Source: Limiplasma sp964416065
Lineage (GTDB): Bacteria > Bacillota > Clostridia > Christensenellales > Aristaeellaceae
Length of the DNA stretch: 64,000 nt
Assembly: GCA_964416065.1 (NCBI GenBank)
Contig: CAYQCL010000003.1
Span: 1-64,000, forward strand
Direction: 5' to 3'
Position numbers and translations under genes: made by a program. The notes under the pieces were generated by a model. That model was not told the DNA's origin, searched no databases, and was given only the letters and a program-made list of their open reading frames with translations. Below are positions 35,051 through 44,756 of the stretch, piece by piece. Position 1 is the first letter of the stretch. Each line of letters begins with the position of its first letter.

Positions 35051-36815
35051 GACGGCTCACCTCCCATTCGAGAATCGTGACGAAAAAGAGCGCGAGCAAA
35101 AGCCAGACCGTCCATTCATGCCAGCCGGTCGCTGTCTGCCCGTCCGAGGATGCCTCCGTCGATTCAGCGACGGTCAGCGTGTCAGACTCTGAGACGGGGA
35201 TGTGCAGGGCAAAACGCGTTTGCCGCGTCTCTCCGCCGCCGAATTCCTCCACCAGCGTATACACGCCGGTTTCGCTCGTGTCCTCAAGCATACCGCTGTT
35301 CAGCGCCATCCTTTGACCGGAGGGCGTCAGCACATAGACGTTCTGCGCGCGCACATCCGCGCGCAGGATCATCGACTCGCCGCAGGCGGTTTGATCGACC
35401 GAGGCGGCGGGCTCCGGGAGAAGATAGCTTGTCAGGTTTTGCACGAGCACGGGAAAATCCGCCTTTAAGGGCAGGTTGCTGTCATGCAGATCAAATCCGA
35501 GCACGGCGACGAGCCGGTCAGGCGTTTCCTCAACCGCGAGGAGCGTGCTCTCCGACGCCGTCAGGATCGGCGTCCCGCCCTCCAGCGCCCTGGCCTCCTT
35601 GACCGCCACATCGGAAAGCGGCAGGTTTTCGCACAGGAGGCGCGCGGTCTGGTTCGCGGCGGGCCGCAACGTCAGCCGTTCGGTCTCCGTCTGAACGGGC
35701 GTGATTTCCAGCACGGCCGAAGGGGGATTGATGGCCCAGACCGCGCCACTTTCCGCGAGCGCGTCGGGCAGGCATCCGTCGTAGATGTAAAGGTCGTAGT
35801 CTCCGGTCTGCTCCAGATCCTCAAGGGACGCAATGTCCACTGTCAGCCCCTCCACGAGCGCGAGCGCACGCTGCAAAAAGATGTTGCCCTCCGTCACCAG
35901 AAGCGCGGTTCGTTCGCTACTCTGCGCGCGCACAGCATAACGGACATTATCCACCGCCAGGGCGTCCTCCCGCGAAAGGCGTACCGTCACAATCTGGGCT
36001 GTGGAGGGAATGACAAAGCGCACGCCCGCCTCTGCGTTTTCGTCAATCGAGACGGTTCGCACGTCGCAAAGCGCGCCGTCGGCATAGCATTCCAGCTCCG
36101 CCTCGCGAGCGGCCCCGTAGTTTTTCACACGGGCGAAGGCCGCCGCGCTCTCCGGCTGCATGCTGACGTCCGTCAGCGCAAGGTTTTCCGAAGGGACGCC
36201 GACAGCCAAAAGCTGAGCGTCCGAGAACGGGGGACAGGCGCTGTCGGAGAATACATAGACCCGCAGGCCATCGATATCCCGCTTCAGCGCATCCGCCAGC
36301 GCGAGCGCACCGGATAAATCGCCCGTTCCATTCGTGGGGGACAGACCCTCAATCGCGCGGCGCACCTGTGTATGATCGGTGACGCGCGATATGATTTGCT
36401 CAAAGGTGGGGCCGGCGGCCAAAATCGTGACAGCCTCGTCCTCACGCATTCCGTCCAGCAGACGAAGCGCCTCGGCCCGCGCTCGTTCCAGCCGCGTTTT
36501 TCCGCCTTCATCGACGGTCTGCATGCTCGCGGACAGATCAAATACGAAAACGGCCTCGCCCTGCAATTCCCCGATGGTCGTGGGGCGCATAAGCGCCAGC
36601 GCCATTAGCAATACCATCAAAAGCTGTAGCCAAAGAAGCAAACGGCTGCGAAGACGTTCCAAAGGTCTGCTCTGCCGCGTCTCGGCCTGCATCCTCTGCC
36701 AAAGCAGGAGACTGGGGACGGGCACGCGGTTTGCTTTTTTCTTAAGCATCCAAAGCGCGATTACCCCGACAAGGCCCCAAAGCGCCCATGCGCCTGCCGG
36801 ATTCAGCCATTCCAT
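35040..36815 (-). CDS. BatA-like VWA membrane protein
   Basis: A 591-residue protein. The N terminus fits the aerotolerance-regulator (BatA) N-terminal domain, with two helices (about 8-24, 58-78) around VPVPSLLLWQRM. A VWA domain follows with the metal motif DLSASM near 93 and VFSDSACPPFSD. An extracytoplasmic region includes a second amidotransferase-like segment (DYDLYIYDGCLPDALAESGA). A C-terminal helix (about 570-585) closes the chain. It overlaps the next VWA gene by 11 bases. With DUF58 and MoxR genes beside it, it is likely a client or partner of the MoxR ATPase. Confidence 0.87.
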   Translation of the reverse strand: MEWLNPAGAWALWGLVGVIALWMLKKKANRVPVPSLLLWQRMQAETRQSRPLERLRSRLLLWLQLLMVLLMALALMRPTTIGELQGEAVFVFDLSASMQTVDEGGKTRLERARAEALRLLDGMREDEAVTILAAGPTFEQIISRVTDHTQVRRAIEGLSPTNGTGDLSGALALADALKRDIDGLRVYVFSDSACPPFSDAQLLAVGVPSENLALTDVSMQPESAAAFARVKNYGAAREAELECYADGALCDVRTVSIDENAEAGVRFVIPSTAQIVTVRLSREDALAVDNVRYAVRAQSSERTALLVTEGNIFLQRALALVEGLTVDIASLEDLEQTGDYDLYIYDGCLPDALAESGAVWAINPPSAVLEITPVQTETERLTLRPAANQTARLLCENLPLSDVAVKEARALEGGTPILTASESTLLAVEETPDRLVAVLGFDLHDSNLPLKADFPVLVQNLTSYLLPEPAASVDQTACGESMILRADVRAQNVYVLTPSGQRMALNSGMLEDTSETGVYTLVEEFGGGETRQTRFALHIPVSESDTLTVAESTEASSDGQTATGWHEWTVWLLLALFFVTILEWEVSRRGA

Positions 36816-36831
36816 ATGGTTCCTTCTTTCG

Positions 36832-37689
36832 TCAGACGATCAGCCCCGCGTGGCTCAGCTCGCGTAAGATTTGCTCCTCGAAGGGCTCCTGAGGGATTGT
36901 GAACGCGTGCAGAATACCGCGAGCGCGGCAGAAGCCGTCGATCTCCCCCAGATAGGCGCGCGCTGTTTCCAGATAGCGCCGCGTCACATGATAACCGGCA
37001 TTGAGCGTGCACCGCGCGCCCGTCTCACTATCCACAAGCTCGACCTCGCCCTCAAGCTGGGGCTCCCATTCCTCGCCGCTCCAAAGCTGTAGGACGCTCG
37101 TTTCCTGCTTGCGGTATAGAAGCGAGCTCAGCGCCCGCTGGTAGCCGTCCTCGGAAAGCAGGTCGCTGATCAGGATCGAGACGCCCCGCCCCTTGGCAAG
37201 CGGAAGAGCGGGAACGGCCGCGTCAAGAAGTGTCTGTCCCGCGGGCCGGGCCGCCTCCAGAAAAGCGGACAGCTCGGAATAGCCGTGCCGTCCCTGTAAG
37301 AGCCGCGTATGACGCTCCCCGCCGTTCTGGAGCGTGAACACCGTCACGCGGTCTCCGCCGCACAGACACAGATAGCCAAGGGCCTGCGCGAGCTGCTTGG
37401 CGGCCTCCCACTTTCCAAAGCCCATGGAGGCGCTCGCGTCCACGATCAGATGAACCCGCAGCTCCTGTTCCTCCATAAAAAGCTTGAGAAAAAGCCGGTC
37501 AAAGCGGGCAAACGCATTCCAATCAATCCGACGGATATCGTCGCCCTCGGCATATTCACGAAAATCGGAAAATTCCACGCTGCTTCCCAGCGCCTTGGAT
37601 CTCCGAAGGCCGCCGGAGCCTCCGGAGGCCGGCTGACGCATACGCACCTTGAGCGTGTCCAGCCGGTTTAGAAACGCATCACTAAGCAT
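36832..37689 (-). CDS. DUF58 domain protein
   Basis: A 285-residue soluble protein with the DUF58 signature SVEFSDFREYAEGDDIRRID followed by WNAFAR (about 37-62). A VWA-like core comes next, where VDASASM (about 87-93) keeps a DxSxS metal motif. It has no N-terminal helices, unlike many DUF58 proteins. DUF58 genes almost always sit beside moxR, as here (12-base gap). Start ATG 37689 follows AGGAGCC. Confidence 0.9.
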   Translation of the reverse strand: MLSDAFLNRLDTLKVRMRQPASGGSGGLRRSKALGSSVEFSDFREYAEGDDIRRIDWNAFARFDRLFLKLFMEEQELRVHLIVDASASMGFGKWEAAKQLAQALGYLCLCGGDRVTVFTLQNGGERHTRLLQGRHGYSELSAFLEAARPAGQTLLDAAVPALPLAKGRGVSILISDLLSEDGYQRALSSLLYRKQETSVLQLWSGEEWEPQLEGEVELVDSETGARCTLNAGYHVTRRYLETARAYLGEIDGFCRARGILHAFTIPQEPFEEQILRELSHAGLIV

Positions 37690-37701
37690 CGTTGGCTCCT
37701 T

Positions 37702-38682
37702 TCAGGCGCGGGGAAGCGTTTGAAGAAGCGTCCGGATCACGTTCTCAACGGTCTCGCCCTGCGCCATGCCCTCGAAGCTCAGCGCGACGCGGTGACGCAG
37801 ACATGCGGGCGCGATGGCCTCGATGTCCTCATAGGCCACGTTATAGCGCCCGTTCATGAGGGCGCGTACACGCGATGCGGAGATCAGCGCTTGAGCGGCG
37901 CGCGGGCTCGCGCCGAACCGCACGGCCGAGCGAACCGCCTCCGGCGCCTCGGGCAGCTCGGGATGAGTCGCGAGCACAAGCTTGAGCGCAAAGTCGCGCA
38001 CGGCGTTGGCGATGGGCACCTCCTGCGCAACGGAGCGCATTTCCAAAAGCATGAAGGCATCCGCGACGCATGAGGCGTGCTCCGTCTGGGGAACGGTGGT
38101 CAGCCCCACGATTTCGCCAAGCTCCTCAAGGCTGGGGAAGCCAACCAGAATTTTGAGCATGAAGCGGTCAAGTTGCGCCTCGGGCAGCGGATAAGTGCCC
38201 TCCTGCTCCATCGGGTTCTGCGTCGCCAGGACAAAATAGGGCTCTTTAAGCACACGGGTTTCGCCCGCGACGGTGATGGAATGCTCCTGCATGGCCTCCA
38301 AAAGCGCCGCCTGTGTCTTGGGGGTTGCGCGGTTGATCTCATCCGCCAGGACGATGGAGGAAAACAAGGGCCCTTGGCGGAAGCGGAACTCGTTGCCGTT
38401 CTCACCCTTGACGATGATGTTGGTGCCCGTGATGTCGGCGGGCATGAGGTCGGGTGTGAATTGGATCCGGCTGAAGGGAAGGGAAAACACACTGGAAAGC
38501 GAGCGCACCAGTCGCGTTTTGCCAAGACCCGGCACGCCCTCCAGGAGCACGTTTCCGCCCGCGATCATGGCCGTCAGAAGCTGCTCGACCACGTCCTCCT
38601 GTCCGATAATTTCTTTGCCAATCTCCGCCTTGATCCGCGTGGTTTTTTCGGCAAACGACTCGATCTGTTCCTGAGAAATCAT
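37702..38682 (-). CDS. MoxR family AAA+ ATPase
   Basis: A 326-residue AAA+ chaperone-like ATPase. It has Walker A GVPGLGKT (49-56), Walker B VLADEINRA (about 112-120), the sensor and insert segment LATQNPMEQEGTYPLPEAQLDRF and an arginine region near 280. MoxR proteins are thought to remodel VWA partners or load metal. Here it is encoded between the coiled-coil membrane protein and DUF58. Start ATG 38682 follows AGGAGGTCAGCT. Confidence 0.95.
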   Translation of the reverse strand: MISQEQIESFAEKTTRIKAEIGKEIIGQEDVVEQLLTAMIAGGNVLLEGVPGLGKTRLVRSLSSVFSLPFSRIQFTPDLMPADITGTNIIVKGENGNEFRFRQGPLFSSIVLADEINRATPKTQAALLEAMQEHSITVAGETRVLKEPYFVLATQNPMEQEGTYPLPEAQLDRFMLKILVGFPSLEELGEIVGLTTVPQTEHASCVADAFMLLEMRSVAQEVPIANAVRDFALKLVLATHPELPEAPEAVRSAVRFGASPRAAQALISASRVRALMNGRYNVAYEDIEAIAPACLRHRVALSFEGMAQGETVENVIRTLLQTLPRA

Positions 38683-38700
38683 AGCTGACCTCCTAGTATT

Positions 38701-40164
38701 TTACTCCGCGAGGGAATTGAAGTAATCCTCGACCCATTTCTGCGCATACGCGGGAAGCTGCGCGTTCTGCGCGGCCTCGACGGCCGACTGGCTGTATTCG
38801 GGGAGCACCTGCGAATAGGGGACGCTGCCGTCCATGCTGCCCGCGCCCGTTCCGATCGTCGTTTCGGTGATCTCACCCTCGCCGAGCTTGCCCCGCTCAT
38901 TGACGGTCTCTCCGGAGCCTCCCATGCGGGTGGGATCGTAGATGCTTTCATAATCGGCGACCTTTTTTTCAGGCGCGGCGCTTCCATGGGACGCGCTGGA
39001 GGAAGAGGAGGCGGAGACGCCTCCGTCCTTGTCGGAGCTGCCCAGACCGGCGCCCGCGCCGCTCGAGCCCTGAGAGGCGGATGAACCGCCCGTTCCGTTT
39101 GCGCCGCCGCTCTGCATCCCCTGCTTGCCACCCAAAGACGCGCCCTGCGCCGTCGGGGTTCCGGCGGCGGCGCTTCGGACCATCGCGGCAAGGGCCGCCG
39201 CCTGTAGGTTCGCGGCGCTCTGTCCGGTGCAGGCGTTCGTCAGGCATTGAAGGGCCGATGCCGCGTTGCCGCTTTGCAGGGCGTTGGCTGCGCTTTGAAG
39301 CATCTGTCCCGCCGTCGCGTCCGTCGAGGCGCTGGCAGCCTTGGAAAGCTGGCTTTGCAGCTGACTCGAGGCCTCCATGGCCTCCTTCGCGGCCTCCTGA
39401 TCGCCCTTTTCCAGCGCTTGGGCAAGCGCCTCCAATCCGGAGGATTTCAGCGCGCTGAGCGCGGCGTCGGCGGTTTTCTCCCGCATGGCGGCGAGCCTGC
39501 GTTCTGTCTCATCTACCGCGCCCAAAGCGTCCTTGGCCTCCGAGGTCTCGCGCAGCGTTTGGGATAATTCCCCAAGAAGCCTTCGCACGTCGGGGGTATC
39601 GGCCTCATCCGCGTCAAGCGCTGCCGAGCCTTCTTCCACCTTTTCGGCCTGCCTGGTCATTTCCGCGCGAAAACGCGTCTGGGCGCGCAGAATCTCCGCC
39701 TGTGGATTGGAAATGAAAAAGCTCAGTCCGAGCAAGCAAAGGCATACCAGGGTGCCGATCCATGCCGCCCTAGGCAGACGGAGACGAAGCGCGCGCTTGG
39801 GATCGAGGGAACGAAGGCTCTGGAAAGCATCGTCTCGCTGCAAACGCGCCATTGGCGTTTCACAGCCGTTGAGCATAAGGGCCGTCTGCGCCCGCACCTT
39901 GAGGCCGAGCGCGTCCGCCTGACGCGCGGCGTCCAGATCGGAGATCGGCCATAGCCAAGCGGTCAGCGCGGGCAGCATGGGAAAGGCCAGCATCACGGCG
40001 AGCGCCCAAAGGAGCGCCGAGGGAAGGATCCACAGGAATGACGCGGCGCGCAGAAGAACGACACATATCGCGCCCACAAGCACTCCATAGGATAGCCCCA
40101 GAACGGCGCGTTTAAGGCGCATCCGCCTTTTAACGGGCTTAAGCGCCCGTTTGAGCTCATTCAT
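38701..40164 (-). CDS. MoxR-linked membrane protein with Ala/Ser/Gly-rich region
   Basis: A 487-residue protein. Two helices (about 24-75) and a third (about 136-154) anchor it. A helical, coiled-coil-like part (about 160-330, rich in Ala, Glu and Lys) follows, then a low-complexity Ser/Gly/Ala run (about 345-400). The C-terminal block is conserved, with VPYSQVLPEYSQSAVEAAQN and YAQKWVEDYFNSL. That ending is a hallmark of hypothetical proteins encoded next to moxR. It overlaps the permease gene by 8 bases. Function unknown. Confidence 0.75.
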   Translation of the reverse strand: MNELKRALKPVKRRMRLKRAVLGLSYGVLVGAICVVLLRAASFLWILPSALLWALAVMLAFPMLPALTAWLWPISDLDAARQADALGLKVRAQTALMLNGCETPMARLQRDDAFQSLRSLDPKRALRLRLPRAAWIGTLVCLCLLGLSFFISNPQAEILRAQTRFRAEMTRQAEKVEEGSAALDADEADTPDVRRLLGELSQTLRETSEAKDALGAVDETERRLAAMREKTADAALSALKSSGLEALAQALEKGDQEAAKEAMEASSQLQSQLSKAASASTDATAGQMLQSAANALQSGNAASALQCLTNACTGQSAANLQAAALAAMVRSAAAGTPTAQGASLGGKQGMQSGGANGTGGSSASQGSSGAGAGLGSSDKDGGVSASSSSSASHGSAAPEKKVADYESIYDPTRMGGSGETVNERGKLGEGEITETTIGTGAGSMDGSVPYSQVLPEYSQSAVEAAQNAQLPAYAQKWVEDYFNSLAE

Positions 40165-41074
40165 GGCTTTTTGTTCCTTTCAGTTTTCTTTCATGACGTG
40201 TGCTCAGCCGAAGGGCGGAAAGCACCGTAAGAATTACCGACGCGCAGCCCATAAAAAGCATATTGGTGGCAAGAAAATGATCGAAGGGCAGATATTCGAC
40301 CGTGTTGGCGAGGGTATCGCTGAAGCGTCCCAAAAGATCGCTCGTGCCTCCGATAAGCTGCGTCTGATCCTGAAGCAGAGAGAACAGGCCCAGCCCGGGA
40401 TTGAGCGTGAAGGAAACGGGTGTGATGTCGATCATATGGAGCTGCTGTCCAACGATGCGCATTGCGTCATAAAGGTCGCCGATCCGCTTGATATCATAAG
40501 ACAAAGGAAGCAGCGTTACGATGCCGATGGAAAATATTGCCAGATAGCTGGCCACTGTTGAGGCGACGGTGCGCTTGAAAAGAGAGGAGCAGAACAGCCC
40601 CACGGAAAGCGCCGCCAGCGCTGTCAAAAGCAAAAACGCCACGCTCATCAGCACCTGCATGACCGTCGCACCGCCGATCAGCAGGACCAGAGATAGCATG
40701 GGCATTGAGGACAAAATCATCAGGGCCAGAAAGCCGAAGCTTTCCAGAAGCTTGGCGACGACGATACTAAACGCGCTCGTGTTGGTCACCAGCAAAAGAT
40801 CGAGCGTCTGGCACTCGCGTTCGCCGCTGATGCTACCTGCGGTCATCGCGGGAGCCACAAGGATCAGAAGTCCGAATTGCAGGATGACAAGGAGCGCATA
40901 GCCATATACGCTGGCCCGCATGCTCCCCAGCGAGACCGTACCGCCCATAAAGGGGGCGTACACGACAAAATAGGATGTCAGGCCAAGCGCAAGCATGTAT
41001 AGCGTCAGGATGACCGGCGTGCGCACGGTGCGCATACGCCTGCGGGCCGAAAAGGAAAGGATCGGGTTACTCAT
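40157..41074 (-). CDS. ABC-2 type permease
   Basis: A 305-residue membrane protein with about six helices. ISGERECQTLDLLLVTNTSA (about 82-101) is the usual loop after helix two of ABC-2 exporters. It overlaps the ATPase gene by 8 bases. An extracytoplasmic stretch of about 70 residues lies between the last two helices. It pairs with the ATPase upstream to form a transporter whose substrate is not evident. Confidence 0.88.
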   Translation of the reverse strand: MSNPILSFSARRRMRTVRTPVILTLYMLALGLTSYFVVYAPFMGGTVSLGSMRASVYGYALLVILQFGLLILVAPAMTAGSISGERECQTLDLLLVTNTSAFSIVVAKLLESFGFLALMILSSMPMLSLVLLIGGATVMQVLMSVAFLLLTALAALSVGLFCSSLFKRTVASTVASYLAIFSIGIVTLLPLSYDIKRIGDLYDAMRIVGQQLHMIDITPVSFTLNPGLGLFSLLQDQTQLIGGTSDLLGRFSDTLANTVEYLPFDHFLATNMLFMGCASVILTVLSALRLSTRHERKLKGTKSHE

Positions 41075-42002
41075 CCTTTGTCACCTCCATAAATACCTTT
41101 TCCAGGTTCAGCGGGGCGCGGTGGAAGTCCGTGACGGGCGCCTGGGGCACGAGCTGTCGCAGCAGAGAGGCCGCCTCGGCCTCGCCGCCTTCAAAAGCGA
41201 CGTTTAAGAGATTGTCCGCCTCGCGGCCGACGCCCGTCACGCCCGGGTGCTGCCGGATGAGGGTCATGGCACGCTCGACTGTGTAGGCGTCCGCCTGCGC
41301 GTCTAATTTGATGAACATCGGCGCGCTGCCGTTCATGTGCGCCGAGAGCACCTCCACGGAGCCGGAGAACACCAGCTTGCCGTGGTCGATGATGGTGAGC
41401 GAGTCGCACATCTCGGACAGCTCGGGAAGAATGTGGGAGGAGATCAGCACGGTCTTTCCCAGATCCTTCAGCGTGCGCAGGATGCCCTTCATCTCCGCGC
41501 GGGCGCGGGGATCCATGCCCGAGGCGGGTTCGTCCAGAATCAAAAGCTTTGGGTCGTGGATGAGGGCGCGCGCCAGGCAGAGGCGTTGCTTCATGCCGCG
41601 CGAAAGCGAATCGACATAGCTGTCACGCTTCTCACTCAGGTTGACCAGCTCCAGCAGGCTTTCGATCATGTTCATGCGCTCCCGATAGCCAAAGCCGTAG
41701 CAGCGCGCGTAAAAATCGAGGTATTCCCACGATTTCAGACGGTCGTACACGCCGAAGAAATCCGGCATGTAGCCCATCAGTCTGTGCATCTGACGCGGGT
41801 TTTTGACCACATCCACGCCGTCCAGAACAGCCGTGCCGCTTGTCGGCTTGAGCAGCGTCGCCAAAATGCGCATGGTCGTGGTTTTCCCCGCGCCATTGGG
41901 GCCGACGAAGCCGTGAAGCTCCCCGTCGCCAATGGTCATGTTGAAGTGATCCAATGCCAGAAAGGAGCCGTAGTATTTCGTCAACTCATTCAAAGCAAGC
42001 AT
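41067..42002 (-). CDS. ABC transporter ATP-binding protein
   Basis: A 311-residue ATPase with Walker A GPNGAGKTT (about 34-42), YMPDFFGVYDRL after the Q-loop, signature LSRGMKQRL, Walker B LLILDEPASGMDP and the SSHIL switch. A C-terminal extension of about 90 residues ends LNLEKVFMEVTKDE. Its start overlaps the stop of the upstream gene by one base (TAATG). It belongs to the CcmA-like exporter class, distinct from the GldA-like protein at 23657. Confidence 0.92.
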   Translation of the reverse strand: MLALNELTKYYGSFLALDHFNMTIGDGELHGFVGPNGAGKTTTMRILATLLKPTSGTAVLDGVDVVKNPRQMHRLMGYMPDFFGVYDRLKSWEYLDFYARCYGFGYRERMNMIESLLELVNLSEKRDSYVDSLSRGMKQRLCLARALIHDPKLLILDEPASGMDPRARAEMKGILRTLKDLGKTVLISSHILPELSEMCDSLTIIDHGKLVFSGSVEVLSAHMNGSAPMFIKLDAQADAYTVERAMTLIRQHPGVTGVGREADNLLNVAFEGGEAEAASLLRQLVPQAPVTDFHRAPLNLEKVFMEVTKDE

Positions 42003-44533
42003 TATTTCACACTCCCTTCGAGCGTCAGTACGGGCGAATTGATATCCGCGTAGGTTTCCGTGCTGCCATAGGATTCAAACTGGGCGAAGAGGTAACCGTT
42101 GTACAGGTAATCCTCGAGGCTGGAAAGCGTATCTGCGGAATTCTCCGTGCTGGCGCTGCCGGTCGGATCCATCGTGAAGAATTTGTACGCGTCCCATTCG
42201 CCAGTGCGCCCGTTATAGAGGCTGAGCTTGTAGGAATAGTAGGCCCATCTTGAAGAAATGTCAAAATCGGAAATCGTAAGCCCCTCGGGAAGCGCGCTCA
42301 TGTCGAAGGCGAAGGCAGGTTTGGAGGAAAGACTGAAAAATTGGTACTGGTTCTGACCAAGGCTTTCACCTACGGATGGTTTTCCGTCCGCGCCGACGGT
42401 TGCCGTATAGGAGGGAAAGCTCCCCTTGAGGAAGCGCGCCGTTCCGTCCGACGAAATGGGGTTGTAGGCGAGGCGGACGCAGAGGAGGCCCTGCTGGGCC
42501 GTGCGATCGACGGTCTGGCCGTCGATGACGAGGCGAAGACCGTCCAGCTTGTCGGAAAAGGTGAGATAGCGGAAGGTGCCTTCGTATTCGCTGTCGCCGA
42601 TGACGCTGTAATGGTTCACAAGCAGGGAGCGCCTCAGACGCGCAGCGATCTGCTCATCGGCGGAAAGGCTTTCGTCATCAGCCGACACGTAAATATCAAT
42701 GTAATCATAAAAGGAGTAATTCTTGAGATCCTCTTCATCCAGAAGCACGCCGTCGCGGACAATCTCCTCCCGCGTGCGGTCGGCTGATTTTGAAGCAGTC
42801 GGATCGGGAGACATCGTGACGCTGGCCGTCTGCCCCGGCAGGAGCGCGGGGACGCTGACAAAGCCATAGTCCGTCAGAATGACGCCCTTTTCAAGCGCTA
42901 TATCGCTTCCGTTCGTGATCGTAAAGACCAGGCTGTCCCCGTCCCAGCCGCATTCTCCCCTGACAGCGCTTACATCCGCGTAGGCCGCATCGCGCACGAT
43001 CATGGTATTTTCTCCCCACGCCCAGGTCTCGGGGAAGGTGAGGGTCTCTCTTTCGCCATAGGTGTAGGTATAGCGCAGCTTGGCCGCCGCCTCCTGCTCC
43101 TTCAGGTCGTTGGAGGCGTAGTAATAAACGGTCGAGGGGACATCCAGCGTTCCCTCCTCGATGCCCACGGTCATGGGGCTGCGGGAGGATTTTGCAGCGG
43201 TAACGGCGGTATAGCCGTCGGTTGTGCCGTCGCTATCCACATTGAGCACGGTATAGTGCACGGCGATGGGCTCCCTGAGGGGAAGCACCCCGCTCAGCGC
43301 CCACAAAATGAGCGACGCCGCCACGGCCAGCAGCGGAACGCTGAGCCACATCCACTCCCTGCGGTCGAGCTTTTTCAGCACAAGATAGCTCCCGAAGCCG
43401 GCAAGGACGATGAACAGGCCGATGACGACCATGGGCAGCGCCATCCCGTCATCGTTTTCTACCCTCAGCAAATCCGAAATGCCGGAATCGACATAGAGGG
43501 AGGCGTTGGTGTAGCTGCCGTTCGCACGGTCGGCGACCATGCTGAGGTAACGCGACTCGGCGCAGGAAAGCAGCGCGCGCTGCCAGATCGCGTTTTTGCC
43601 AAGCCAGGTGTTGAGCGGCTTTTCGCCGAGCGCGAACGCGGACGTAAATACAAACCCGTCCCCAACGCGCGTCGCGTCCACAAGCCCCTGCGCGCCGATC
43701 GCCGCGCCGCTCGCGCCATGAAGTGGGGTTATCATCACGCTTTGGCCAAGCGGCTGCGCAGACAGGCCAAAATAGGCAAGCAGCTCCTGGGAAAAGTCTC
43801 CGCCGTCCTCAAGTGCGCCCGCGGTAATCCCCGTATAGGCGCTGAAATAGGGAAAGCTGGCGGAGGCGTTCACACCGCCGCCCAGAAGCACGATGCCACC
43901 GTCCCGAAGCCACGCGGCCAGCGCCTGGCTCTGCGCGTCCGAAAGCGCGGACATGTTAAAGCCGTCGATGGCCAGAATGTCAAAGAAACGAAGGCTTTCA
44001 AGATCGGTCGGGAAGGTGTCCGCGTCCAGCGGAACCGTTGACCAGTATTCGGCGCGGGACAGCGGGTCGCTTCCCTTACTGATCGTCAGATAGGTAAGCT
44101 GCTGTGCGTCCTCGGAAAGCGCGCCCACGATCAGCGTGCTGGGACTGATGACCGTGGACGGCTTGAACGACGCCTGGGCGAGCACACTTTCGCTCTCCAC
44201 CCAGGAGACGGCATATTCTGTCTGGCGCTGCGTGAGGACGATGGGAATGGTGAGATGCATGGAAGCGCCGCCCGCGATGCTTACGGGCAGCTCATAGCGA
44301 TCGAATTCCGTGTCGCTCCGATTGACGTCGACGACCAACTTTCCGCTGGCATCCGTACCATGATTGGTAAGGGTGACGTTGACCGGTAGCTTGCGCACAT
44401 AGGTCACCGCGCCGTCATAGCCCATGGCGGCCTCCAGCTCCATGGCGGAGGTTGCCATGGATGAAACCGGCAGCACTGCGATGGCAAGGCAGCACAGGGT
44501 CGCGCACAGGTGAAGGATGATTCTTCTGGTCAT
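42002..44533 (-). CDS. large secreted/membrane protein with amidotransferase-like domain
   Basis: An 843-residue protein, first of the eight-gene operon. It has a signal peptide (about 1-30) and a beta-rich domain (about 35-125). A segment resembling inactive class I amidotransferases follows (FDILAIDGFNMSALSDAQSQ, then GGIVLLGGGVNAS, about 180-220). Two membrane helices lie near 365-385 and 392-412. A long beta-rich extracytoplasmic part makes up the second half. No known catalytic motif is seen. Start ATG 44533 follows AAGGAGG by 8 bases. I do not recognise a named family. Confidence 0.72.
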   Translation of the reverse strand: MTRRIILHLCATLCCLAIAVLPVSSMATSAMELEAAMGYDGAVTYVRKLPVNVTLTNHGTDASGKLVVDVNRSDTEFDRYELPVSIAGGASMHLTIPIVLTQRQTEYAVSWVESESVLAQASFKPSTVISPSTLIVGALSEDAQQLTYLTISKGSDPLSRAEYWSTVPLDADTFPTDLESLRFFDILAIDGFNMSALSDAQSQALAAWLRDGGIVLLGGGVNASASFPYFSAYTGITAGALEDGGDFSQELLAYFGLSAQPLGQSVMITPLHGASGAAIGAQGLVDATRVGDGFVFTSAFALGEKPLNTWLGKNAIWQRALLSCAESRYLSMVADRANGSYTNASLYVDSGISDLLRVENDDGMALPMVVIGLFIVLAGFGSYLVLKKLDRREWMWLSVPLLAVAASLILWALSGVLPLREPIAVHYTVLNVDSDGTTDGYTAVTAAKSSRSPMTVGIEEGTLDVPSTVYYYASNDLKEQEAAAKLRYTYTYGERETLTFPETWAWGENTMIVRDAAYADVSAVRGECGWDGDSLVFTITNGSDIALEKGVILTDYGFVSVPALLPGQTASVTMSPDPTASKSADRTREEIVRDGVLLDEEDLKNYSFYDYIDIYVSADDESLSADEQIAARLRRSLLVNHYSVIGDSEYEGTFRYLTFSDKLDGLRLVIDGQTVDRTAQQGLLCVRLAYNPISSDGTARFLKGSFPSYTATVGADGKPSVGESLGQNQYQFFSLSSKPAFAFDMSALPEGLTISDFDISSRWAYYSYKLSLYNGRTGEWDAYKFFTMDPTGSASTENSADTLSSLEDYLYNGYLFAQFESYGSTETYADINSPVLTLEGSVK

Positions 44534-44704
44534 TTGCGTTCCTCCTTGTCGCACTTGTTGCGCGTTTTGGCGCTTACTATCATCTAACGAGTCAGTTATG
44601 GCTTTTCATCCCAACAATTCCGTTTTTGCACCAAAATGTAGGGAAGGGGGATCCCTCGTGCGGACGAACGCTTTGCAGCGCGAGACAGGGAAGAGGATGA
44701 CGAC

Positions 44705-44743
44705 ATAAAAACAGGGACCGCCGGACAAACGTCCGACAGCCCC
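44705..44743 (-). terminator. terminator of the secDF operon
   Basis: On the minus strand a 13-base stem with G-T pairs (arms 44731-44743 and 44714-44726, loop GTTT) is followed by TGTTTTTAT. It ends the secD-secF transcript before the eight-gene operon starting at 44533. The other bases of 44534-44756 show no gene and no clear promoter. Confidence 0.75.
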
Positions 44744-44756
44744 GTTGGGTCTATCC

